From NCBI RefSeq assembly GCF_016124325.1, contig NZ_WGNY01000046.1, positions 1-47,827 on the forward strand: 47,827 nt of DNA, read 5' to 3'. The position numbers and the translations under genes were made by a program. The notes beneath the pieces were generated by a model. It was not told the origin of the DNA, searched no databases, and worked only from the letters and a program-made list of their open reading frames with translations. Of the stretch, positions 9,856 to 16,753 are shown piece by piece. Source of the DNA: Phenylobacterium sp. Lineage in GTDB: Bacteria; Pseudomonadota; Alphaproteobacteria; Caulobacterales; Caulobacteraceae. Positions within the stretch are counted from its first letter, which is position 1, and each line of letters opens with the position of its first letter.

Positions 9856-10911
9856 ATGCTGACCCACACGCCCGCCGACGAGGTCCGCTGGATCGCCGTC
9901 GCCGCCAAGGACCGCGCCGCCGACGGCCGGTTCGTCTACGCCGTGCGCACCACCGGGATCTTCTGCCGCCCCTCGTGCCCCTCGCGCCCGCCCAAGCGCG
10001 AGAACGTGGCCTTCTACGAGACCGCCGAGGCCGCCGAGGCCGCCGGGTTCCGTCCCTGCCAGCGCTGCCGCCCCACCGGCGCCTCGCAGGACGAGCGCCA
10101 CGCCGCGATCGTGGCCGCCGCCTGCCGCGCCATCGAGGCGGCCGAGACGCCGCCCAGCCTCGACGATCTGGCCGACGCCTCGGGCCTCAGCCGCTTCCAC
10201 TTCCATCGGGTGTTCAAGGCGGTGACCGGCGTCACGCCCAAGGCCTACGCCGACGCCCACCGGGGCCGCCGCGTGCGCGAGGAGCTGGCTGGCCCGGGCA
10301 CGGTCACCCAGGCCATCTACGACGCCGGCTTCAACTCCGGCGGCCGCTTCTACACGCAGGCCGGCGGGGTGCTGGGCATGACGCCCACCCACTATCGCAA
10401 GGGCGGCGAGCGGGCGGCCATCCGCTTCGCCGTGGGCCAGACCTCGTTGGGGGCGATCCTCGTGGCCGCCACGAAGAAGGGCGTCTGCGCCATCCTGCTG
10501 GGCGACGATCCCGACGCCCTGGTCCGCGACCTGCAGGACCGCTTCCCCCGGGCCGAACTGCTGGGGGCCGACGCCGGGTTCGAGGCCCTGGTCGCCCAGG
10601 TGGTCGGCCTCGTCGAGCATCCCGGACTGGGCGCCGACCTGCCGCTCGACATCCGCGGCACGGCGTTCCAGCAGCGGGTCTGGAAGGCGCTGCGCCAGTT
10701 GCAGGCCGGCGAGACGGTCAGCTACGCCGAGGTCGCCCGCCGGATCGGCCGGCCCAAGGCCGTGCGCGCCGTGGCCCAGGCCTGCGCCGCCAACAAGCTG
10801 GCCGTGGCGATCCCCTGCCACCGCGTCGTGCGCAACGACGGCGCGCTCTCGGGCTACGCCTGGGGCGTCGAGCGCAAGCAGGCGCTGCTCGACCGCGAGG
10901 CGGCCGCCTAG
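9856..10911 (+). CDS. ada: Ada: methyl-accepting regulator and O6-methylguanine-DNA methyltransferase
   Basis: Bifunctional adaptive-response protein, 351 residues (E. coli Ada has 354). The N-terminal zinc domain has Cys37, Cys41, Cys68 and Cys71; Cys37 would accept methyl from phosphotriesters and switch the protein to an activator. An AraC-type helix-turn-helix region follows (about 85-180, with SLDDLADASGLSRFHFHRVFK). The C-terminal methyltransferase domain has the IPCHRV active site with Cys321, the acceptor of O6-methylguanine methyl. Start ATG 9856 follows AAGGAGC. No alkB or alkA partner is adjacent. It converges on the next gene with a 2-bp gap. Confidence 0.95.
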   Translation: MLTHTPADEVRWIAVAAKDRAADGRFVYAVRTTGIFCRPSCPSRPPKRENVAFYETAEAAEAAGFRPCQRCRPTGASQDERHAAIVAAACRAIEAAETPPSLDDLADASGLSRFHFHRVFKAVTGVTPKAYADAHRGRRVREELAGPGTVTQAIYDAGFNSGGRFYTQAGGVLGMTPTHYRKGGERAAIRFAVGQTSLGAILVAATKKGVCAILLGDDPDALVRDLQDRFPRAELLGADAGFEALVAQVVGLVEHPGLGADLPLDIRGTAFQQRVWKALRQLQAGETVSYAEVARRIGRPKAVRAVAQACAANKLAVAIPCHRVVRNDGALSGYAWGVERKQALLDREAAA

Positions 10912-10913
10912 AA

Positions 10914-11825
10914 CTAGAGCGTGAGCCCTTCCACCACCTCGGCCCGCGCCCGGGCCGCGTCGTCGTCGCCAAGCGTGATGATCTTGCGGGTCTCCAGGTC
11001 GAACGAGACGGCGATGGCCTCGGCGCTGGCCCAGGGGCGGCCGGTGTCGGGATCGAGCATCCAGTGTACGAGCCGGCGGATGCGGGCGTCGGCGCCGGCG
11101 GTTCCCGAGCGCAGCTCGACCCGGTCGCCCGCCCGCGGCCAGGCATGGTGGACCAGCCGGTACTCCAGCGCCGCGCCGCCCGGCTGCTTGGCGGCGGCCG
11201 CGCCGGGCCGGCCCTTGGCGAAGACGTGCGGGACCGCTTCGGAAAGGCGCTGCATGAACCCCTCGGTGCGCATGCGCCCGAAGGCGTCGCACTGGGCGGC
11301 GTCCACCACGCCCAGGCCGGTGCGGACGAGGCCCAGCGCCTCGGCGCGCGCCAGACTCGCCTGGGTCTCGACGGGCTCCAGCCCGATGGAGCGCGGCGCG
11401 GCGCGCTCGGGGACTTCGGCGGCCAGCGCCTTCGCGCGTTCGCGCATGCGCTCGGGCCAGGCGAAGGCGCGCCCTTCGCCGGCCGTGGCGTGGGCGACCA
11501 CGGTCTGGAAACTCGCCGCCAGCTCGCCGTCGGGATGGCGCATGAGAAACAGCAGGCGGGCGTCGGTCTCCGACATGTCGAGCACGCCCGCGCCGATGGC
11601 GAGCGGCGCGCCTGGCCGCGCCTCGCGCAGGAAGCGGATGTGCTGCTCGCGCACGATCAGGGTGGCCTCGGACGACGGCGCGAACGCCTGGGCCATGCCC
11701 AGTTCGGCCGCCAGCCCGGCCAGGGCCTCCATCGACTTGGCGACGTAGAAGCCGACGTTCAGGTGGCCCATGCCGTCGCATTCCCAGGCCGCGACGCCGC
11801 CCCGCCAGACTTCGATCTCAGCCAC
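10914..11825 (-). CDS. Thioesterase-like protein with two hotdog-type halves
   Basis: 303 residues from GTG 11825, which follows GGGGAG at good spacing; the frame extends upstream only to a TTG. The N-terminal half (WECDGMGHLNVGFYVAKSMEAL) resembles the 4-hydroxybenzoyl-CoA-thioesterase type of hotdog fold, where D/N-H-x-N residues bind acyl-CoA. The second half begins again with VVDAAQCDAFGRMRTEGFMQRLSEAV and ends in a similar beta region, suggesting a double hotdog. Function is inferred as acyl-CoA thioesterase or acyl-binding protein. No linked fatty-acid gene gives a substrate. Confidence 0.6.
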   Translation of the reverse strand: MAEIEVWRGGVAAWECDGMGHLNVGFYVAKSMEALAGLAAELGMAQAFAPSSEATLIVREQHIRFLREARPGAPLAIGAGVLDMSETDARLLFLMRHPDGELAASFQTVVAHATAGEGRAFAWPERMRERAKALAAEVPERAAPRSIGLEPVETQASLARAEALGLVRTGLGVVDAAQCDAFGRMRTEGFMQRLSEAVPHVFAKGRPGAAAAKQPGGAALEYRLVHHAWPRAGDRVELRSGTAGADARIRRLVHWMLDPDTGRPWASAEAIAVSFDLETRKIITLGDDDAARARAEVVEGLTL

Positions 11826-11933
11826 GCCCTGCTCCCCGTTCGACGCCGGGGAGCTTAGGGACCGGGCGACTGGCGGCAAGGCCCGTGCGCTTAGGTTATG
11901 GTCACGATGTAACCTTTGTACTTCGCCGACGAA

Positions 11934-11987
11934 CTAGAGCCCGTCAGGGTGAAGTGGATGTCGGTTCACCCGCCCGGACGGGCTCTA
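11934..11987 (-). repeat. REP-like palindromic element, copy B
   Basis: TAGAGCCCGTC (11935-11945) pairs perfectly with GACGGGCTCTA (11977-11987); inside, GGGTGAA (11947-11953) pairs with TTCACCC (11965-11971), leaving a 1-nt bulge on one side and 5 nt on the other. It is the inverted relative of copy A at 6722-6772. Confidence 0.78.
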
Positions 11988-12001
11988 CACTCTTGAAGAT
12001 C

Positions 12002-12052
12002 GAGCCTTCTTGTCCGGCTCAAGTGGTCCCACTTGATACGGGAGGGCTCTAG
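12002..12052. repeat. Second palindromic element, type C
   Basis: TCAAGTGG (12019-12026) and CCACTTGA (12029-12036) form a perfect 8-bp stem with a 2-nt loop. Imperfect outer arms GAGCCTTCTTGT and ACGGGAGGGCTCT extend it. It sits 14 bp after copy B, and differs in sequence although both end in GGCTCTA. Confidence 0.65.
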
Positions 12053-12092
12053 AGCGGGGCAGACTGGCGCAGCAGGCGAGGGATGGACGGCT

Positions 12093-12926
12093 ATGGCTGA
12101 GAAGAGGCGCCCCGAGAAGGTGCTGGTGCGCCGACATTCGGCGCTGACCCGGATCACGCACTGGCTGAACGTGCTGGCGATCAGCATGCTCCTGATGAGC
12201 GGGCTGCAGATCTTCAACGCGCACCCGGCGCTCTACTGGGGGTCGGCCTCCAGTTTCGACCAGCCCTGGATCTCGATGTCCATGAAGGAGGTGGCCGACA
12301 CGCCGCGCGGCGTGACCACGCTGGGGCCGCTCACCTTCGACACCACCGGGCTGTTCGGCTGGTCGGGCGCGCCCGGCATGCAGGAGAAGCGCGGCTTTCC
12401 CGCCTGGGCCACCATCCCCAGCTACCGGTCGCTGGCCGACGGGCGGCGCTGGCACTTCTTCTTCGCCTGGTTCTTCGTGATCAACGGTCTGGTCTACCTC
12501 GCCTGGGGCCTGATCGGCGGCCACATCCGCAAGGACCTCTGGCCCACCCGCGACCAGCTCTCGCCGCGCCACCTGCTGCACGAGATCGCCACCCACGCCC
12601 GGCTCAAGTTCCCCAAGGGCGAGGAGGCGCGGCGCTACAACGCCCTGCAGAAGCTGGCCTATCTGGCGGTGATCCTGGTGCTGCTGCCGCTCATGCTGCT
12701 GACCGGGCTCACCATGTCGCCGGGCTTCGACGCCACGGTCCCGCAGCTGCTCGACCTGTTCGGCGGCCGCCAGTCGGCCCGCTCGATCCACTTCATATCG
12801 GCCAGCCTGATCGTGGCCTTCGTGGTCCTGCACCTCGTCATGGTGGTGGTCTCGGGCCTCTGGAACAACATCCGCTCGATGATCACCGGCCGCTACGCGA
12901 TCGAAGTCGAAGGAGACGAGGCGTGA
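12093..12926 (+). CDS. Cytochrome b561-type membrane protein
   Basis: 277 residues from ATG 12093. Di-haem b type integral membrane protein of the Ni/Fe-hydrogenase cytochrome b / formate-dehydrogenase-gamma family. Membrane segments are visible at about residues 25-45 (ITHWLNVLAISMLLMSGLQIF), 120-142 (FFFAWFFVINGLVYLAWGLIG), 195-215 (LAYLAVILVLLPLMLLTGLT) and 245-265 (ASLIVAFVVLHLVMVVVSGL). Histidines near the start of the first segment (RHSALTRITHW), in the second and in the last (HFISAS, LHLVM) are candidate haem ligands. Its stop overlaps the GTG of the molybdopterin protein, so it probably passes electrons between that enzyme and the quinone pool or respiratory chain. Confidence 0.85.
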   Translation: MAEKRRPEKVLVRRHSALTRITHWLNVLAISMLLMSGLQIFNAHPALYWGSASSFDQPWISMSMKEVADTPRGVTTLGPLTFDTTGLFGWSGAPGMQEKRGFPAWATIPSYRSLADGRRWHFFFAWFFVINGLVYLAWGLIGGHIRKDLWPTRDQLSPRHLLHEIATHARLKFPKGEEARRYNALQKLAYLAVILVLLPLMLLTGLTMSPGFDATVPQLLDLFGGRQSARSIHFISASLIVAFVVLHLVMVVVSGLWNNIRSMITGRYAIEVEGDEA

Positions 12927-13702
12927 CCAAGACCGCCAACCGCCGCCGCTGGCTCACCGGCGCGGGCGTAAGCCTGGGATCGCTCTGGCTCGCCGCCTGC
13001 GACCGCCTGACCGCAAGCCCCGCCTACATGAAGACCTTGGCCTCCGCCGAGGGCCTGACGCGGCGCGCCCAGCGCCTGGTGACCGACCGCAAGGCGCTCG
13101 CCCGCGAGTTCAAGCCGGCCGACCTGTCGCCCTGGTTCAAGCCGAACGGCACCATTCGGCCGGCGGACCCGGAGTACGTCGCCCTGCTGGCCGAAAACTT
13201 CGCGAACTGGCGTCTGGAGATCGGCGGCCTGGTGGAACGACCCCTGTCGCTCAGCCTCGCCGAACTGCGCGCCCAGCCGTCACGCACCCAGATCACCCGC
13301 CACGACTGCGTCGAGGGCTGGTCGGCCATCGGAAAGTGGAAGGGCGCGCGCCTTGGGCCGCTGCTGGACCGGGCAGGCCTGAAGGAGAACGCCCGCTACG
13401 TGGTCTTCCATTGCGCCGACCGGCTCGGGGCGGGCGAAGGACCGGAAGGCGGCAAGTACTACGAGAGCATCGACCTGATCGACGCCTACCACCCGCAGAC
13501 CATCCTGGCCTACGAGATGAACGACGCGACCCTGCCCGTGGCGCACGGGGCGCCCGTGCGGCTGCGGGTCGAGCGCCAGCTCGGCTACAAGCAGGCCAAG
13601 TACATCATGCGCATCGAGGTCGTGGACCGTTTCGACCAGATCGGCCGCGGCAATGGCGGCTTCTGGCCCGACCGCGGCTACGAATGGTACGCGGGGATCT
13701 GA
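12923..13702 (+). CDS. Periplasmic molybdopterin-dependent oxidoreductase, sulfite-oxidase fold
   Basis: 259 residues. GTG 12923 overlaps the upstream TGA (GTGA) and follows AAGGAGACG. The N-terminus NRRRWLTGAGVSLGSLWLAAC combines a Tat-like RR motif with a hydrophobic stretch and a lipobox-like Cys. The Moco domain shows the Mo-ligand Cys in TRHDCVEGWS, then WKGARLGPLLDRAG and HGAPVRLRVERQLGYKQAK. No separate haem domain or dimerisation domain is present. The family includes the MsrP-type methionine sulfoxide reductase and sulfite oxidase-like enzymes; pairing with a b561 fits a membrane-linked reductase or dehydrogenase, but the substrate is unknown. Confidence 0.85.
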   Translation: MTKTANRRRWLTGAGVSLGSLWLAACDRLTASPAYMKTLASAEGLTRRAQRLVTDRKALAREFKPADLSPWFKPNGTIRPADPEYVALLAENFANWRLEIGGLVERPLSLSLAELRAQPSRTQITRHDCVEGWSAIGKWKGARLGPLLDRAGLKENARYVVFHCADRLGAGEGPEGGKYYESIDLIDAYHPQTILAYEMNDATLPVAHGAPVRLRVERQLGYKQAKYIMRIEVVDRFDQIGRGNGGFWPDRGYEWYAGI

Positions 13703-13709
13703 TCGTCCC

Positions 13710-14474
13710 TCAGTACGGGCTCTTGGCCACGATCGCCGCCTCGGCCGCGCAGGCGGCGGGATCGGGCGCGGGGCCGGCCTTGCGGGCGGCGGCCACCTCC
13801 AGGCGGGCGGCGTCCATGTCCTTGCGGAACGCCTCCTGGCCGTGCAGCGCGGCCACCACGATCGAGGCGTTCAGCCGCCCGGCCTCGACCGCCGACAGGT
13901 TGTGCACGCCGCAGACGAGGCGGCTTTCGCCGAACGCCCTGGCGCGGGCCAGGATGGGCGTCGCCCGGTCGGGCGCCAGCTCGGCCATGACCAGGCCGAT
14001 CGTCCAGCCCCAGGTGTTGTGGCCGGAGGGATAGTCGGGGCTGGCCGCGAGGCCGGCGTCCTTGGGCACGCAGATCGGGCCCTCGTCGACCAGGTAGGGC
14101 CGCTTGCGCTTGTAGAAGTCCTTGGGCCGGTTGGTCGCCCGGCCGACGTCGAAGGCCAGCTTGGAGATCATCGCCGACGTCTTCGGCGCGTTCTGGGGTG
14201 TCAGTTCCACGCCCAGCGAGCAGGCCAGGTCCTTCATGATGGCGCGCGAGTCGACGTCGCCCTGCGCCATCTTCCAGCGGTCGGAGCCCTCCAGGCGCCG
14301 GGTGGCGAGATAGACCGTGCGGTCGGCCTCATAGCGCGTCGTCCCGGCCTCGGGCGCGGGCGGCAGGATCGCGATCGTGTCGGGCGCATCGTCGCCGAGA
14401 TAGCCGTGGGGCGCCGGCGCGGCCGCCAGGAGACCCGCGGCCGCAGCCGCCAAAAGAATCGCCTTTGTCCGCAT
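13710..14474 (-). CDS. Class A acid phosphatase family protein with altered third motif
   Basis: 254 residues with an N-terminal signal peptide (about 1-20), so periplasmic. It belongs to the PAP2/PhoN family: motif 1 is K118-x6-R125-P126, motif 2 is PSGH (149-152), and motif 3 is S184-R185-x5-H191. In motif 3 the usual Asp (SRxxxxxHxxxD) is Ala195; the codon is GCG on the coding strand. Thus the His nucleophile is present but the Asp partner is missing. Cysteines 85, 135 and 189 may form disulfides. It could be an active variant subfamily or have reduced phosphatase activity. Divergent from the DUF2089 operon, convergent with the Moco gene. Confidence 0.82.
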   Translation of the reverse strand: MRTKAILLAAAAAGLLAAAPAPHGYLGDDAPDTIAILPPAPEAGTTRYEADRTVYLATRRLEGSDRWKMAQGDVDSRAIMKDLACSLGVELTPQNAPKTSAMISKLAFDVGRATNRPKDFYKRKRPYLVDEGPICVPKDAGLAASPDYPSGHNTWGWTIGLVMAELAPDRATPILARARAFGESRLVCGVHNLSAVEAGRLNASIVVAALHGQEAFRKDMDAARLEVAAARKAGPAPDPAACAAEAAIVAKSPY

Positions 14475-14554
14475 CGCTGATCGCCTCCTGCCTCAGGGGG
14501 TGTCGCAGACGGCGGCGGCGGTTTCAACTCCACAAGGCCTCGGTCGCGGTGATA

Positions 14555-14600
14555 TTAAAAAACTTGACTCAGAGATTGAGTTTTTTAAATTCGAGTCATG
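14555..14600 (+). promoter_or_regulatory. AT-rich palindromic promoter, apparently leaderless, with two GANTC sites
   Basis: TTAAAAAACT (14555-14564) is the exact inverted repeat of AGTTTTTTAA (14579-14588). Within it lies a -35 TTGACT (14564-14569), followed after 16 bp by TAAATT (14586-14591). Transcription would start at about the ATG (14598), and there is no Shine-Dalgarno sequence. GACTC (14566-14570) and GAGTC (14593-14597) are CcrM-type sites placed on the -35 and the start. Confidence 0.65.
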
Positions 14601-14978
14601 ACGACGACCAAGAAACAGGATTGGCACGCGCTCACCGAGCTGACCCAGGGCCGGCCCATCGTGGTCGAGCGCGTGCGCCTGGAGGATCGCGGCGTCGCCA
14701 TCGAAGGGGCTTTCGAGCTGCCGAAACTGGCTCAACTCGCCGCGGAGGATCAGGTGTTCGTAGCCGCTTTCGTTCGCAGCCACGGCTCCATCAAGGAGAT
14801 GGAGCAGGTGTTCGGCGTGTCCTATCCGACCGTGAAGGCGCGCCTGAACCGTATCGCCGCCATGCTGGAGCTGGTGGAGGTCGATCCCAAGCCCAGCCGC
14901 AGCGAAACCCTCGAGCGCCTCAAGCGCGGCGAGATCACGGCGGAGGACGCCATCGCCGAGCTGGAGGGCAAGCGATGA
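14598..14978 (+). CDS. DUF2089 family protein (helix-turn-helix-like)
   Basis: 126 residues. The DUF2089 core spans about 20-90, with IEGAFELPKLAQL and GSIKEMEQVFGVSYPTVKAR. The latter looks like a helix-turn-helix, so a DNA-binding regulatory role is inferred. The N-terminal zinc-type cysteines seen in some relatives are absent. Residues 99-126 (SETLERLKRGEITAEDAIAELE) resemble a SHOCT-like segment, the same form as at the N-terminus of the third gene. No ribosome-binding site precedes ATG 14598, which lies at the predicted transcription start. First of three linked genes, possibly autoregulatory through the palindrome. Confidence 0.8.
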   Translation: MTTTKKQDWHALTELTQGRPIVVERVRLEDRGVAIEGAFELPKLAQLAAEDQVFVAAFVRSHGSIKEMEQVFGVSYPTVKARLNRIAAMLELVEVDPKPSRSETLERLKRGEITAEDAIAELEGKR

Positions 14979-15298
14979 GCCCGCAGGTCGCGCCCATCCG
15001 GCGCGGAAGCCTGGCCGCCATCCGCGAGCGCGCGTTGCGCACGAAACGCGCGCGGGGCGAGACGCCGGCCGCGGCCGAGCGCTCGCGCCGCGTGAGCCTG
15101 TGGCTGCCGACCAGCATCATCTTCGTCCTGCTCGCCCCGTTCGCGATCCTGCTGACCCCGCTGCTGTTCCTGCTGCCGCGGCCCTACCGCCCCGACCCCT
15201 CGGCCGTGGTGATCCTCGGCGAGGCCCTTCTGTCGCTCAGCGGCACGCATGTGGAGGTCGACACCCCGGCCGCCCGCGTCCGCCTCCACCTCTTCTGA
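14975..15298 (+). CDS. Small single-span membrane protein of unknown function
   Basis: 107 residues; ATG 14975 overlaps the upstream TGA (ATGA) with GGAGG ahead of it, so the two are translationally coupled. An arginine-rich cytoplasmic segment (about 9-40) precedes a hydrophobic stretch (about 42-66, SLWLPTSIIFVLLAPFAILL) followed by PRPYR. The tail ends HVEVDTPAARVRLHLF, similar in form to the end of the next protein (TVDVDQERTKVRVFCE). Family not recognised. It probably places a signalling or envelope-stress module at the membrane; this is inference from context. Confidence 0.7.
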   Translation: MSPQVAPIRRGSLAAIRERALRTKRARGETPAAAERSRRVSLWLPTSIIFVLLAPFAILLTPLLFLLPRPYRPDPSAVVILGEALLSLSGTHVEVDTPAARVRLHLF

Positions 15299-15309
15299 GG
15301 AGCCGTCCC

Positions 15310-15750
15310 ATGGACGCCGATCGCCGCTCGATCCTCGACATGCTCGCCGCCGGCAAGATCAACGCCGACGAGGCCGAGCGCCTGCTCGGAGCCCTGGATC
15401 GCTCCGCCGCGCCCGCCTCGACCGCGCCCGAGCCCGGCGCCCATCCGTCCAACCGGCCCAAGCCCAAGTACCTGCGCGTGGTGGTCGACACCGACGAGCC
15501 GGGCGACGGCGGCCCCACGAAGGTGAACGTCCGGGTGCCCATGCAGCTGCTGCGCGCCGGCGTGCGGCTTTCCAGCATCATTCCGCCCAAGGCGCGCGAG
15601 GAGGTGAACGCCGCTCTGCGGCGCGAAGGCGTCACCTTCGACGTCAATCAGATCAAGCCCGAGAACCTGGAGGACCTGATCGAACAGCTCGGCGAGCTCA
15701 CCGTCGACGTCGACCAGGAAAGGACCAAGGTCCGGGTCTTCTGCGAATAG
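15310..15750 (+). CDS. SHOCT-like domain protein
   Basis: 146 residues, ATG 15310 after GAGGAG. Residues 3-28 (DRRSILDMLAAGKINADEAE) form a SHOCT-like/YvlB-N-terminal helical pair. A proline-rich linker (30-55) leads to a beta-type domain KYLRVVVDTDE, KVNVRVPMQLLRAGVRLSS, ending in VDVDQERTKVRVFCE. Related proteins in other bacteria sit beside DUF2089 genes and are linked to envelope-stress regulators such as LiaF/LiaX; function here is unproven. Third gene of the operon, 11 bp after the membrane protein. Confidence 0.72.
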   Translation: MDADRRSILDMLAAGKINADEAERLLGALDRSAAPASTAPEPGAHPSNRPKPKYLRVVVDTDEPGDGGPTKVNVRVPMQLLRAGVRLSSIIPPKAREEVNAALRREGVTFDVNQIKPENLEDLIEQLGELTVDVDQERTKVRVFCE

Positions 15751-15848
15751 GCCTCCCAAGCCTATGACCTGCGTCGCCTGAGCCGCTCCGGCGCGCCTGG
15801 GCCCACGATCCCGTGCTCGAGATATCCCCGCGGCCGCGTGGGTCGTGG

Positions 15849-15871
15849 ACGGCTGGGCCATGCCCGGCCGT
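15849..15871. terminator. Hairpin between convergent genes
   Basis: ACGGCTGGGC (15849-15858) and GCCCGGCCGT (15862-15871) form a 10-bp stem with one mismatch and a CAT loop, in the 138-bp gap between the SHOCT-like gene and the crotonase. No T-run follows directly, so it is a candidate only. Confidence 0.4.
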
Positions 15872-15888
15872 GACGCGCTCTTTCTCGC

Positions 15889-16656
15889 TTAGAAGGCCCC
15901 GCCGCGGCCCTGGCCGGCGGCGAAGCGGCTGGCGCCTTCGCGTGACGAGCCCGACCTCAGCGTCTCCATGCCCACCTCGATCTCGAAAGCCTGGGCCTCG
16001 TCCCAGTCCAGCGACCACTGCTTCAGGGCCGAGAGGCGGTCGTTGCGCATGCAGAGCTGCGGGAACGCCGAAAGCTGGCGGGCGAGCTCCAGCGCCGCGT
16101 CCAAGGCCTGGCCCTTCGGCGCGAGCCGGTTGGCGAGCCCGATCTCATAGGCCTCCCGGGCGTCCACCGGCCGGCCGGTCAGGATCAGGTCCATGGCGCG
16201 CGAATGCCCGATCAGGCGGGGCAGGCGCACGGTGCCCAGGTCGATCAGCGGCACGCCGAACCGGCGACAGAAAACGCCAAAGACCGCGCCCTCGGCCGCC
16301 ACCCGCAGGTCGGCCCAGCACGCGACTTCGAGGCCGCCCGCGACGGCCGGGCCCTCGACGGCGGCGATCACCGGCTTGCCCAGCGCCAGCCGCGTGCAGC
16401 CCATCGGCCCGAAATCGCCCGTCGCCTTCACGGGATTGCCGCCGCCCTGGCTGATCGCCTTGAGGTCGGCGCCGGCGCAGAAATGGCCTCCGCGCCCGGT
16501 CAGAACGGCCACGTCCAGGCCCTCGTCGGCATCGAAGGCCTTGAAGGCGTCATAGAGCGCCTGGGCGGTCGCCGCATCCACGGCGTTGCGCCGCTCGGGG
16601 CGTTCGATGGTGACGATGGCGGTGCGGCCGTCGCGCGCGAAGCTGACCGTGGACAT
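15889..16656 (-). CDS. Crotonase / enoyl-CoA hydratase family protein (PRK08259-like)
   Basis: 255 residues from ATG 16656, with AAGGAGA upstream. Crotonase fold: the oxyanion-hole motifs FCAGADLKAI (about 62-71) and GPAVAGGLEVACWADLRVA are present. In the region that carries catalytic Glu144 in rat hydratase (FGQPE) it has FGVPLIDLG, so that Glu is missing; the second Glu position (AMEM) is AMDL. A subfamily with the phrase CRRFGVPLID is known to me as crotonase/enoyl-CoA hydratase-like of unsettled reaction, so plain hydratase activity should not be assumed. Divergent from the serine hydrolase. Confidence 0.85.
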   Translation of the reverse strand: MSTVSFARDGRTAIVTIERPERRNAVDAATAQALYDAFKAFDADEGLDVAVLTGRGGHFCAGADLKAISQGGGNPVKATGDFGPMGCTRLALGKPVIAAVEGPAVAGGLEVACWADLRVAAEGAVFGVFCRRFGVPLIDLGTVRLPRLIGHSRAMDLILTGRPVDAREAYEIGLANRLAPKGQALDAALELARQLSAFPQLCMRNDRLSALKQWSLDWDEAQAFEIEVGMETLRSGSSREGASRFAAGQGRGGAF

Positions 16657-16753
16657 GGGGGTCTCCTTCTCCGGCGCGCATCGTCGTGCTTGCGACCGCG
16701 GGGAAGGCAAGGGCAAAACCGTGGGCGAGGACAACGCACGAACGGGGACGGAC

